Source: Kipferlia bialata (lineage: Eukaryota > Fornicata). From it: a stretch of DNA of 36,480 nt. The stretch's first letter is position 1, and each line of letters opens with the position of its first letter. A model generated the notes under the pieces. That model searched no databases and was not told where the DNA came from. It saw nothing but the letters and a program-made list of their open reading frames with translations. Below are positions 1 through 9,501 of the stretch, one piece after another. The stretch spans positions 1-36,480 of the forward strand of contig BDIP01000047.1 of the NCBI GenBank assembly GCA_003568945.1. Direction: 5' to 3'. A program made the translations under genes and the position numbers.

Positions 1-48
<48 letters not shown>
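1..48. repeat. Poly-G homopolymer at the window edge
   Basis: Forty-eight G residues open the window. On the minus strand this is a poly-C run lying inside intron 1 of the MLH1 gene, just after a splice-acceptor-like CCTCAG at 50-55. Other introns in this window also contain C runs (13 C at 3253-3265; others near 27570, 27740, 27820 and 30065), so a C tract here is natural. A run of 48 is more likely an assembly end in a homopolymer or a sequencing artefact than true length. Confidence 0.9.
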
Positions 49-51
<3 letters not shown>

Positions 52-146
52 CTGAGGTAAGAGGTATCCGTGGCCGATAGCAGAAACACAGTCACCCACC
101 CAGAGTCAACAAGACCTACATACATATAGCATCTGCTGATACATAC

Positions 147-233
147 CTCTTTGAGGGCATTGGCTGGTCGTTGAATAACCTCACCAGCTGCTATCCGGTC
201 CACAACCTCCTTTGACAAGCGTCTAATCGACAT
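147..233 (-). CDS. MLH1: MLH1 (MutL homologue), first exon only
   Basis: The first exon encodes 29 residues. It contains [17 protein letters not shown], the N-terminal ATPase motif of MutL proteins and closest to MLH1. MLH1 is the shared subunit of the MutL heterodimers that act after mismatch recognition in nuclear mismatch repair. The helix seen here belongs to the GHKL ATP-binding fold, and its Glu is the general base for ATP hydrolysis in the family. The exon runs from ATG at 233 to a clean GTATGT donor at 146 in phase 0. The expected next residues (LIENSLDAG-like) are not in the window, because the intron runs into the poly-G edge. The gene is therefore cut by the window, with no sign that it is broken. 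The assignment rests on one short but very conserved exon; PMS2-type proteins share part of the motif, but the IQRPANA context favours MLH1. Confidence 0.85.
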
Positions 234-543
234 AATATCACGCACACCCTCTCCAGGGACCCAAAGTGACTCTTTCTCTTACTCTTATGGGATGAGGAAG
301 GATCCACAGCTTCCCAACGGACCCCTATTTCTGCGGGGGATGTTAGTAACACTGTCACTAACACCGTGATAGTGAGTCCACCAGCCCACCCATGGGAGGC
401 ACTGGGATATAGGAACTCCTGCACAGGTAGGAGAAGGGCAGAGCTGCGGCTGATCAGTGTACTTGGTTCTGCTCTAATATGGGCAGTTTGGTCATGTGGA
501 GAAGGGGTGTTGTACAGACTCTTATAGATCTACTCTGAGAGTA
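234..543. other. Intergenic: MLH1 5' flank
   Basis: About 310 bases lie between the MLH1 start and the 3' end of the next minus-strand gene. I see no coding exon. It should hold the MLH1 promoter, but the AARGGGTT motif found upstream of other genes here is not visible. Confidence 0.6.
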
Positions 544-909
544 TCAGAGTGGGTTTATTCCCATTTGCTCCTCAATCATCTCACACATCAAGAGGTCATT
601 CATCGCATCCTGAAGAAAAAATTGATCACGCTTTCGTGCGAGGGATTGGGCGCTCTCCAGGCTCACTCGCGCCCTACCACTACTGATGGGACCAGGAACG
701 AAGCTCAGGGTGTTGGGGCGGTGCATTCCACACTTGGAGCTGCCCCTACGGCAACTATTGTGCTCAGCCACTGGCTCTCTCTCTCTCTCTCTCTTTCTCG
801 GTCTGGCACATCTACTGCTACGCTTCCTCGTGGTGTGGTCCGTCCCAGGTAACACTGGCTTCTTAAAAGTTACTGGCTTCTGGAGCTCCTCAGCAAGAGC
901 GCTACCCAT
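544..909 (-). CDS. Small basic protein of unknown function, 121 aa
   Basis: A single open frame starts at ATG 909 (MGSALAEELQKP) and stops at 544. I do not recognise the family. The middle is very basic (RKRSSRCARPRKRERERE), and part of it is encoded by a CT/GA microsatellite at about 775-794. The last 50 residues form a convincing charged amphipathic helix (LESAQSLARKRDQFFLQDAM, then NDLLMCEMIEEQMG). The helical C-terminus and an AAACCCTAAAC motif 161 bases upstream support a real gene. An extra 5' exon or an intron across the microsatellite is possible. It lies upstream of MLH1 on the same strand. Confidence 0.45.
   Translation of the reverse strand: MGSALAEELQKPVTFKKPVLPGTDHTTRKRSSRCARPRKREREREPVAEHNSCRRGSSKCGMHRPNTLSFVPGPISSGRARVSLESAQSLARKRDQFFLQDAMNDLLMCEMIEEQMGINPL
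775..794. repeat. (CT)n microsatellite inside a predicted CDS
   Basis: About ten CT units, read on the minus strand as GAGAGA, encode alternating Arg-Glu in the small basic protein. Length changes other than multiples of three would shift the frame. Confidence 0.9.
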
Positions 910-956
910 ACCACACGCTTTAAGAAGCCATGGTGGGGTAACCACGGCGAGGTTGA

Positions 957-988
957 GCAATGTTGGCAATGTTCTGCAATGTTGGCAA
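957..988. repeat. Two 13-bp direct repeats
   Basis: GCAATGTTGGCAA occurs at 957-969 and again at 976-988, separated by six bases. It lies just upstream of the small basic protein's start. No function is apparent. Confidence 0.85.
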
Positions 989-1069
989 CCCAACGACAGC
1001 AACGAAATATTATGGTTGCAGTAAGAATGAAATGACTTGTCTCTGTGACGGTCTACTAGTATAGGAATC

Positions 1070-1080
1070 AAACCCTAAAC
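1070..1080 (-). promoter_or_regulatory. Telo-box-like motif AAACCCTAAAC
   Basis: AAACCCTAAAC is the strongest form of the AARGGGTT-type motif (reverse strand) seen upstream of many genes here. It lies 161 bases upstream of the small minus-strand gene. Similar AAACCCTAA boxes are known plant promoter elements; its role here is inference. Confidence 0.4.
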
Positions 1081-1235
1081 CGCTGATACTCTGGATCTAT
1101 TGTCTACTATCTGAATGGAACTGAAGAAGAGGAGTCCATGATGGCGTCCTTTGGCACGTACTCGCTCTCACATCTTCTCCTCACCCCTCTTTCGGGCCAC
1201 CACATCTCTTAGCATAGAACAACGGGATTGTTGTT

Positions 1236-1264
1236 AGTGGTGTTGCCAACACCACTGGTGTTGG
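1236..1264. repeat. Triple-arm hairpin, 10-bp and 9-bp stems
   Basis: AGTGGTGTTG (1236-1245) pairs with CAACACCACT (1247-1256) over a one-base loop. The same middle arm, read as CCAACACCA (1246-1254), also pairs with TGGTGTTGG (1256-1264). The region can fold in two exclusive ways. Confidence 0.9.
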
Positions 1265-1660
1265 TGCCTGAAGTAAGGTTTTGGGGTTCGCAAATCCACC
1301 GAGTAATAACCATAAAGCAGGGGATAAATAGTGAGTCCGCCTAAGGACTACTGACTTATACACAGTTTGACTGATTCGGTTGATCATTCGCCAGGAATTG
1401 TGTCATCTAACCCCCCAGTGATAAGAGTGCTGGGTGACCAATTGAACCGAGGGAATGTCAATTAGGCATTGTCAATGACGGTAGAGTAGAGTTACGAAAG
1501 TCTACTATGAGAGTGTCGATTGCAGAGTTTTCATACCTATTCAGGAGTAGCGTCGTCCGTGGCAAAATCGCATGGAATACAATTACATGCCTCACCCATA
1601 ATGATACCTCATATGATATGAAGTTCATTTCCCTAATCTCTGTGACTGACGTACCGATCA

Positions 1661-1686
1661 CTATTGGACCAATAGCGATCTATTGG
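1661..1686. repeat. Triple-arm hairpin CTATTGG / CCAATAG / CTATTGG
   Basis: CTATTGG (1661-1667) pairs with CCAATAG (1669-1675) over one base. A second copy of the first arm follows at 1680-1686, again allowing alternative pairing of the middle arm. Confidence 0.9.
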
Positions 1687-1703
1687 TCAGAGACTCATCA
1701 TGT

Positions 1704-1760
1704 GTCAGTGAATCACTGACTTAGTGATGGGTTCGTATAATACGAATACGAATCGTATTC
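1704..1760. repeat. Cluster of three short perfect hairpins
   Basis: GTCAGTG/CACTGAC (1704-1720), TTCGTA/TACGAA (1732-1746) and GAATACG/CGTATTC (1744-1760) each have a three-base loop. The last two share bases, so they are mutually exclusive. Confidence 0.9.
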
Positions 1761-1933
1761 AGTAAGATAACGATTATTGTGGTTTGTGGGTCCATTGTCA
1801 AACACTCCTACTGGGAGCTGGGAGACTCCTGCAGACAACTCGTACTGTTCGTGTTGGTATTCTTGCATAGAATTACCATAGGTAGTGCTAGTGCTACTAG
1901 ATTGAAAAAGCACCTAGCGACAAACTCCATTGG

Positions 1934-1985
1934 ACATATCATATGTTGGAGGACATGTCACATATGTCTTGAAGACATTGTCTTC
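1934..1985. repeat. Nested short hairpins with shared arms
   Basis: ACATAT/ATATGT (1934-1946), ATGTCTT/AAGACAT (1964-1978) and GAAGACA/TGTCTTC (1971-1985) each have a one-base loop. The last two share the AAGACA arm, giving the same arm, inverse arm, arm order as at 1236 and 2404. Confidence 0.9.
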
Positions 1986-2182
1986 CAACCCAGCTTTAGT
2001 TCCGTATAAGGAGTCTTTATTGAGGTCGGGAATACTTGCAGTGGATAATCAATTCAAAATCTAGTTGACAAGGTTCCCAACTCTAACCCCACATCTGCGA
2101 GACCCAACACAAGTCAACTATATCTCCACTATATATTTATGGAAGTGACTGACCATCTAACTCGACGCTCAATGACTTCTAC

Positions 2183-2199
2183 ACTCATCCATGATGAGT
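2183..2199. repeat. Short perfect hairpin ACTCATC / GATGAGT
   Basis: A 7-bp stem (2183-2189 with 2193-2199) over a CAT loop. It belongs to the cluster of intergenic hairpins upstream of the USP gene. Confidence 0.85.
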
Positions 2200-2403
2200 C
2201 ATCACCCCCACTTTAATCTCCAGGCTGCAGTCTTCAGCTGTTACACGAATCTCATGGTCAGCCTGACTTGAGAACAGTGCCAACTTGGGTGGTCCCGAGT
2301 CTGGATCATTCGGTGAGAGTCCTCATCCCTTCTGCGTCCTCACCACTTCAAATACGGCATGACAGAAAAGCGGTTGTGGTGAACACTCTCAGCTATTGGA
2401 CTC

Positions 2404-2428
2404 CAGTAGGAGTCTCCTACTGTAGGAG
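2404..2428. repeat. Triple-arm hairpin, 9-bp stem
   Basis: CAGTAGGAG (2404-2412) pairs with CTCCTACTG (2414-2422) over one T. The middle arm, as CTCCTA, can also pair with TAGGAG at 2423-2428. An 8-bp stem GAGAATCG/CGATTCTC follows (2444-2451 with 2470-2477). Confidence 0.9.
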
Positions 2429-2579
2429 AATATGTGACACTTGGAGAATCGTGTAGAACCGTGGATCTCCGATTCTCATCTTCGGAATATCGGCCAGCGT
2501 ATTGTATGAACATCTCATATCTACAGTCTTCTCTTTGGGTGTATCAGTGGAGGGCTGTATCGTATACACGTGTTCTACC

Positions 2580-2586
2580 AGGGTTT
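2580..2586 (+). promoter_or_regulatory. AGGGTTT motif upstream of the USP gene
   Basis: CCAGGGTTTGTTC ends about 24 bases before the USP ATG. The same AGGGTTTGTTC string occurs at 9286-9296 in the shared 5' region of two other genes. It is a candidate core promoter element by recurrence only. Confidence 0.45.
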
Positions 2587-2615
2587 GTTCTGAGTCCCTG
2601 TGAGACCCTACTTGT

Positions 2616-5600
2616 ATGGCATCACCACCCGATGAGAGCGACAAGGATAAGGATGTCCCAACATCAGTGGTTACCAATCCACCGAAGGAGGATGTAGATA
2701 CACCAGCCGAGACTGCCAAAGAGGAGCCGGGGGCTACCAAAACTACTACCACGGACCTTGCCGGGTCTGCCTCTGAGGGGGAGTACAGCCTGTCAGACTC
2801 CTCTGACATGTTCTCTCACAGAACATCTGGGTCTTCACTCTCTGCCCCCTTCACGGCTGGGCCTGACCAGTGGTCGTCTCTGTCTTCTCTGACGTCCTCG
2901 GGATGGGGGTCTGGGGGTGGGTGGGGTACATCCCTCGCCACTCGCGGGTGGGGGGCAGGCCTCCAGGGCGTCTCGTCCTATAACACTCAGAGGAGAGAGA
3001 GGGAACAGGCCGAGGAGAGAGAGAGGAAGCGCCGCCTTGATGCCCTAACCAGCTCCGAAGGTGCAGTTCTTATGTTCCTGGTGTCTGTTGCTCTATGTTT
3101 CTACACATATGTATCATTCAAGGTACATTAGTCTGATCCTAGGACTGGCCCAGCTAGCCACTCTCCTGACATCCAAGCACCCCCCTCAAGGTCTCTCCAA
3201 CCTTGGAAACACATGTTTTCTCAATTCAGCTCTGCAGGTATTCTCTCTCTTGCCCCCCCCCCCCCTCCCCCTCTCTTCCTCTCAATGCATACGTTGCAGC
3301 TCTTTTCTCTATTTTGAGTTGTTTCTCCTCATAACCAATAGTTTTCATGATAGATCCATTCTAAGTGCCAGGTCCTCTCCTCCTCTGTGCACCACCGGGC
3401 TAGTCTGGCCAGGTGTCTGACTGCACAGGACTGTGACACCACTCCCTCAGAGGGAGAGGGAGAGGCAGAGGCAGAAGGGGTAGAGGCGGAGGGAGAGAAG
3501 AAGGGAGAGGAAGTGAGTGAGGATGGGGTATGTGGTATGGGAGAGGATGGCACTGGGACCAAGGCCCATTCCCCCGGTATGGGTATGGGCAAGCGTTCCC
3601 CCCACCCCCACCACCGGTCCATCACTTCGTCCCCCCTCCAGATGCAGTGGCTGCGGTTCCTATGCAGTATGAGCAATGCAGGGACACACGGTGGACAGGG
3701 GGTGGTGCCACGCTCCGTCACCATCCACGACCTGTACCGCACCCTGGGCCGCACTCCCTCCCTCAGTCAGTACACAGACGGAAGGTGGGTAGTGGAATGG
3801 GGATTCTTACATCTTGCACTCATATCTATGGATCCAATAACCCTTGTTATTCACTGTGTATCCTCTATACTATATATACTTACCATAGGCAACACGACGC
3901 CCATGCTGTGGTGTGCATGCTTCTTGATGAGCTGGACTTTGCCTCCAAGAAGGCGGGTGACACATCCAGTCCCTACAGCGCATCTCTCAGGTCCAGGATG
4001 CACCAGGTACAGATGCAGTGGAGATACACAGGCCTCAGTTGTATTTGTATGTAGCTCCCAATACCCTCTCTCTCCCAATCCTCTGCCTGACCCATATCAC
4101 CACATGCACCGTGTGTGGGACTGGGTACCACTCTTCGGGGCAGACCACAGACGGCCTCGAGGTATGCAGTGCATGTGTGTATGTACATGAGACACATTGT
4201 ATTTGAGGCGACACAGTAGTCAAGGATGTGTGTTCTTCTCTCCTTATGTGCAGGTAGATCTGGAGAGTGCCATGCCTGGGTGTCTGAAGAGGGTGTTGGT
4301 GAGGGGTAGGGACAGAGAGGCAGAGGCAGAGGGGGGTGAGGGGGGAGACACACCCTCCAGCCCTCGGAAAGATGTCTTAACACCTACAGGGAGTGTCACG
4401 CCAGGGGAGTCTGCAACTGGGGAGGGAGAGACAGAGACTTGTACCAAGGAGGTTGCAGAGACGGAGCCCGTCCAGGCAGGTGGCTCTGGCCCTCAGTGCC
4501 CCATGCTTGTGGGAGGGGGGTACACGAGCAGAGAGGGCATGGACCCTGAGATGGCAGCATATGAGACCCTGAGGGGGTGGATTGACACTGACCACCCTGC
4601 CGCACCGACCCCCCCTGAGGCCCCCCCCACCAAGCGACCCAGTCCCCACCAGTCTGGGCAGGGGATGCGCTATGCCCTGAGGTCTGGCTGGGGAGGGCGG
4701 CAGTCGTCCCCCCTTGACCTGCGTGTGCTGCTGTCCCACCTGCTGCTGCCGGACTATGTCGACAGCACCTATGTGTGCCGGGTATGCTCCACCAGGGCTG
4801 CCATCAGGTGGATAGGGCAGCTGTGTGTCAAGCTGGAGGCAGAACTGGTGGGTCTGGAGAGGCAGTATGACTCCGAGAGTGCCCAGGATGTCAGGGACAG
4901 TGACACCCAGAGAGAGAGAGACGCGGCATATGCCCAGGACAAAGAGGACATCCAGTCCAAGATTAACCAGCGCAAAGAGATACTGCGTCTGATGGAGCTG
5001 GTACTGGGGGTGGAGATGGAAGTGGCCGCAACAGGGGGGGAGTTCGAGGACCTGCTGAGGCTACACCCTGACTGTGGCACTGACGATGGGAAGAAGGCCC
5101 TTGACTGGCGTAAGAAGATCATGGCGTCCAAGACCATCAGGCGCATGACCAGTGTGTATGTACGGCAGTTTAGGGTGGGGTCTCCACCCAAGAGTGTGCT
5201 GGTGCACCTGAAGGTGGGATCATGATATGATACTACAGACACTCATTGCTCTTCACTCGTCTCTCCATATTACTGACCCAGCGCTTCAGCCAGAGCTCGT
5301 CCAGCCAGGGCATGGATGACAGTGACTCGGATGATGGCTATGGGTCTCTGTACAGTGGGTACCACTCATTCAGGGGGAACAGCCGGCCTGTGCTGGCCAA
5401 GGACTCGAGGCCTGTATCCTTCCCTGAGACCCTCGACATATCTGCCCTGTACTATGAGGACAAGCACCAGGCAGAGAGGGTGTACAGGGACAGGGTGTCT
5501 GGGGTGGTGGGGCAGGACCTGGCCATACACCCTCTACCAGTGACAGGGGGTGGGGGCGAGGGGTGTGTGAGGGCGGTCTACAGGCTCAGGGGTGTTGTAG

Positions 5601-5894
5601 AGCACCATGGGTCACTGGGTGGCGGTCACTACACGGCCTCCACAAGGGCAGACCTGGCATCGGGGCAGACGTGGTTCAAGGTATGGATTGTAGTTCACGT
5701 AGTATGTCCTGAATCCCAGTGTTGCTATACCTTTACTCTCATGAGCCACACGCCCTCTCTGACCCCGTAATACATGTCCAATGCATATCTCTAATATACA
5801 GTGCAACGACAGCCACATCAGCCGCACCCAGGTCCAGAGTGTGCTAGGGGGCAGTGCCTCTTCGGCCTCAGTTCTACTCTATGAGATGGACTGA
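2616..5894 (+). CDS. Ubiquitin carboxyl-terminal hydrolase (USP) with predicted membrane anchor
   Basis: A cysteine protease that removes ubiquitin from proteins. Model: exons 2616-3122, 3178-3237, 3372-3784, 3889-4006, 4039-4161, 4254-5213, 5282-5680 and 5802-5894, giving 890 aa. The N-terminus is Ser/Thr/acidic, followed by a hydrophobic segment near residues 150-167 (VLMFLVSVALCFYTYVSF). The Cys box GLSNLGNTCFLNSALQ has catalytic Cys182. Next are the USP motif QHDAHAVV (about 328), two CxxC pairs (TCTVC in exon 5, YVCRVC in exon 6) and VLVHLKRFS. The His box GGGHYTA (His843) and CNDS (Asn862/Asp863) complete the triad. A charged, probably coiled insertion separates the second CxxC from LKRF. 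A TM just before the Cys box recalls USP30, but orthology is not claimed. An alternative exon 1 ending at 3060 and joining 3191 also keeps frame and would delete the TM. The 32-base intron 4 is the weakest join. Confidence 0.88.
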
Positions 5895-6262
5895 ATAGGG
5901 GGATCATCAGTCTGACCACTCTGTCATTGTACACGACATTCCTTACCTTTGATCATTTATCCTGTTTCTATGCAATATGTCTGAAGGTGTGCTTCCAGTA
6001 GTAGATTCCCCGTGTGGTTTTGAGTGTCTGACTGATAGCGGGTGGTAGTATGAGAGACTCCCGTTGAGAGTACTGCACACTTGTGCCACGTGTCTGTTAC
6101 GAGATGGAAGGCGACTCTATGATACTCATAACAATCTTCGACGAAAAACACAACCATTCAACTGAGGAAGGAGCATTCATTGGTCACTTGAACAGTTCCA
6201 AAACAGAAACAATAACATACAAAAGCAAGAACTGATGTCAAGTGTGTATAGTACACAGGGTT
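5895..6262. other. Intergenic between convergent 3' ends
   Basis: 368 bases between the stop of the USP gene (+) and the stop of the coiled-coil gene (-). No exon or structured RNA seen; presumably the two 3' untranslated regions. Confidence 0.6.
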
Positions 6263-8158
6263 CTATCGCCGCGTCCTTCTGGTAGTTGAGGCAGACGGCC
6301 GCGACACTCTGTCACGACTTGGCCTCTCACTAGCCCTAGAAACACCGCTGGGGGTGCGTCTTACGGTAGAGCGTCTGCGAGGCCTGTCCTTCTTCGCCTC
6401 CTTCTCCTTCTCCTTCTCCCTCTCCCTCTCCCTCATAGTTCTCTCCCGCTCATCCAGGACGTCTTCCAACACACGCCTCAGAGCATCATCGGACACACCC
6501 CCATACTGGCTGGAGCCCAGTGGCGCAGGTGCCGACGCATCTCTGCCCATCGATCCTGACAGAGACAGGTCATGGGCCAAGGGCGGAGGGGGGGACAGAA
6601 GCAACGGAGATGGGGCGTCTGCCACTCCCACGGCAGTGCCCTCCCTGGAGTAGTCCCTACCCTGTGCCTGTGCCTGTGTCTCTGTGGGGTGTCTGGGTGC
6701 CTGTACCGCCCCAGCCACAGGGGGGACCATCAGGCCCTGCCTGGGCTGGGGGGCCGATGGCCACCTCACGTCAGTCCTCTGCGTCACAGTGTGTGGCTGA
6801 GGTTCTGTCGGGTATGCAGTGTAGGTGGGTGGCCCCTGTGTCTGTGGCATCTGGCCCTGCATCATGTGTAGCTGCAAGGTGAGGTCCCTCTCCCTCTGCA
6901 CCGCCGCTGCCTCAGCCGCCAGTCTCTCTGTCCTCTCCCTCTCTGCATCCTGTCTCAGTCTCTCCACCTCCTCCCTCAGTCCTGACGCAGTACCCTCCAG
7001 CACCTGCCTCTCTGCCTTTGCCTCATCCAGCCTCTCTCTCCACATCTGGCCCTCCCCCTGGGCCTTCACTAGCTGACCCTGCAGAGCAGACAGAGCCACA
7101 CTCTCCTGCTCCGTAGTCTCTCTCCTCGCAGCATCCAGGTTCTTCTCTAGTGTCTCATTGCGAGAGTGCAGTATCTTGATGGTGTGCTCACATGCCACCA
7201 GTCCCGACACGGCCTCCTGCAGCCTGGCCTTGTACTCCTGGGCCTCGGTCCCTGCCTGCTCAGCCTGCCTCTGCACACTATCCACCTCGGCCCGGGTGGG
7301 AGCAGTGCCGCCCCTATGTGTCAGAGGGATGTATTGGACATATATATATATGGATATATATAGGGTCTGTGAAATTGCGTTACGCTCGTGCACACACCGC
7401 ATTTCCCTCCTCTTCGCTCCAACATACAACACAACGATACTATCAGTGTGACTAGACCCCCCCCCCCCCCACCTGAGCTCTGCCAGCTCTGCCTCCCTAG
7501 CCGCCATGCCCTCCCTGGCCTCTGCCTCCCTCTGCCTCAGTTCTTCCACCATGCGCTGTCCCCCGGCCTCAGCTGCAGCCAAACGGGACTGGGTGAGGAA
7601 GGGGGTAGAGATGTATTCATAATATGAATAGTGAAGGAATGAGTGGTTCTCACACTAGTCCACCCACCTCCAGCTCTGCCACTGCTGCCTCTGCCCTGGC
7701 CCTCTGCTGCTGTGCCCCAGTGCACTCCTCCCTGGCAGCCAGGCCGTCCCGCTCTGCCCTTGTCAGTGCCGCCTCCACCCTCTGTACCTGGGCCTGGGCC
7801 GCCTCCAGCTGGTGCCGCAAGGCGTCTGCCTCAGTCTTTGCGGCATCATTCACCTCCCGTGCCCTCTCGCACTCCCCCAGCAACCCCCTGACCTCCGCTG
7901 CCTCTGCCTGGGCCTGTCTGAACAGACGCGCAGGGCCGGCAAGGGCCTGGTTCTCGGCAGTCACCGCCTGACACTCCCTCTCGGCGGCATCTGCCCGTGC
8001 CTGCTCAGCCCGTATCGTATCTTGGGCAGTATGGAGCTCTGAGTGGAGCTGGGCCAGGGCCTGTGACTGTGCCGCCCTGTCTCTGTCCTGATCTTGGGCG
8101 TGGAGGGCACTGGCAGCCTGGGCGGCATCCTTGGCAGAGGCGGCCTGGGGGGTCAAGG

Positions 8159-8191
<33 letters not shown>

Positions 8192-9156
8192 GTGTGTATC
8201 CCACGACATATGACTAGTAACCCTACCTCTTCCCCCGCCTCTAGCAACCGACGAGACAGCTCCCCCCTCTCTGTCTCGTGCACTGCCAGCGCATTGGTGT
8301 ACTGCCTCCTAGTCACCTCGTGCAGCCGCCTCTCCTCCGCAAGGTCTGACGACAGCTGTGCCTCTACCGCCTCTCTCTCCCCTGTCAGTGTGTCCAGGCG
8401 GGACCGGACCTCAGACAGCTCCCTACCCCTCGCCTGACTCTCCTGCATTGTGAGTCATTACGGATATCACTTACTCGGCCGCTTCTCTGTCATGATTCAT
8501 CCATAGACACTGAGAATACATGTCATAACAGTACCTGGGTCACCCTAGTGAGATGTGCCTCGGTCTGGGCAAGAGAGGATGCGATCTGGGGTTGGGTACA
8601 ATGGTAGACTGTCTACTTCACCAAAGCGTAGTTTGGAGAATGCCAAAGAGATATAGACACATAGTTTCTCAGGAGTATAACCAGGAAGCACACAGCATAT
8701 ATATGTGTGGGGATGCATAGAGAGGTACCTGCTCCGTGTCCTGGAGAGACCGGGCATGGATCGTCTCCCTCTCAGCGATCTGAGGGTAGAAGAAGTGAAT
8801 ATGACAAGAGACTAGATACATAGTGCAGTCCAAGTGACAGCACCCACCAGACACTTGATGCGTTCACCAGCATTCATGAGTTCTGCCTCCAGCTGCCTGA
8901 TAATGACATCCTGTTGGGAAGACGCTGGAGTGAGAAGGAATCGTCTCCTCTGTAGACAATGGTTCCATGGTTTCTGGTCCTTACCTTTCTCCCACTGCTG
9001 CCTCTGAGTCCTCAAAGCCACTTCACGTGCTTCCAACTGTGTCCGTAGCTCTACACATTGAGCAGTAGCTCTCACCCTAAGGTCTCGCTCCCTCGACTGC
9101 TCCCGACCATATGGGTTGTTTTGACTCTGAATCAAGCTCCCCTGAGCGTTGAACAT
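6263..9156 (-). CDS. Coiled-coil protein with basic Ser/Arg tail, 736 aa
   Basis: Eight exons: 9156-8985, 8924-8848, 8779-8729, 8585-8535, 8442-8227, 8144-7668, 7588-7473 and 7313-6263. Every junction keeps frame. About residues 20-480 are almost continuous heptad-rich Glu/Ala/Gln/Arg coiled coil, suggesting a rod-like cytoskeletal or scaffold protein. A Pro/Gln-rich linker follows (around MPQTQGPPTYTAYPTEPQPH), then a short helix (DDALRRVLEDVLDERERTM), a KEKEKEAKKDR stretch and a basic tail rich in Arg, Ser and Thr ending TRRTRR. No catalytic or membrane motif is visible, and I cannot name a family. The start is the first ATG after the 5' region shared with the kinase gene. Intron 5 has a (CT)n tract and intron 7 a C run before their acceptors. 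The basic tail could bind microtubules or nucleic acid, but nothing in the sequence decides this. Confidence 0.8.
8161..8187. repeat. (GA)13 microsatellite in an intron
   Basis: About 13 AG units lie in intron 5 of the coiled-coil gene. On the coding strand it is a (CT)n tract ahead of the acceptor, so it doubles as the polypyrimidine stretch. Confidence 0.9.
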
Positions 9157-9171
9157 AGGAAGGAGACACTC

Positions 9172-9199
9172 TCACTGCCAGAGTCTCACTGCCAGAGTC
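9172..9199. repeat. Two perfect 14-bp tandem units
   Basis: TCACTGCCAGAGTC is repeated back to back at 9172-9185 and 9186-9199, starting 16 bases upstream of the coiled-coil gene's ATG. A third partial AGTCAGACAC follows. Confidence 0.9.
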
Positions 9200-9284
9200 A
9201 GACACCCAGTAAGAAAGAGAGTCTAAGGCTAAATCGGTCACTTTCAAAACAACTCAAATTTGGTCAGCAAGAAATACTAAACCC

Positions 9285-9292
9285 AAGGGTTT
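9285..9292 (+). promoter_or_regulatory. AAGGGTTT motif in a divergent promoter
   Basis: AAGGGTTTGTTC matches the site upstream of the USP gene. It forms the right arm of an AAACCC-AA-GGGTTT hairpin, so it can be read in both directions. It is 129 bases from the coiled-coil start and 210 from the kinase start. Confidence 0.4.
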
Positions 9293-9501
9293 GTTCCGAA
9301 TTGGTCCAGCCAGCATGATGCCCTGCAGCCAAAAGCTGACTTCTTTACGGCGTTTTATTAGTCCTGGTACAATTCAGGGACACTTACTTGACCGTGTGGT
9401 CTGCTGCCCTAAGGGGATCGGTCACAGTGACTTATAGGGATTTTCAATTCCACCTAGAAGGTCCTGAGATTGTTTTGTAGGTTTCCACACGAGGCTAGTT
9501 A

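Larger units (their letters stand above)
910..2615. other. 1.7-kb intergenic region rich in short hairpins
   Basis: No supported coding exon: open frames are short, lack family motifs and overlap on both strands. The DNA is more AT-rich than the genes. It carries a telo-box-like AAACCCTAAAC at 1070-1080, many 7-10 bp perfect hairpins between 1236 and 2477, and an AGGGTTT motif just upstream of the USP start. Confidence 0.7.
9157..9501. promoter_or_regulatory. Divergent promoter region, coiled-coil gene / kinase gene
   Basis: 345 bases between two divergent start codons. It contains two 14-bp tandem units (9172-9199) and a 14-bp hairpin, AAACCC/GGGTTT with an AA loop (9279-9292), that includes the AAGGGTTT motif. 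No coding sequence is seen. Confidence 0.5.

Noticed and set aside
1-48. Poly-G as a telomere or structural DNA element
   Set aside because: No telomere-type unit is seen, and its place inside an MLH1 intron fits a C-rich intron tract with an assembly break.
1280-1302. GGGGTTCGCAAATCC resembling a tRNA T-arm
   Set aside because: The stem does not pair, and no acceptor, D or anticodon arms are found around it.
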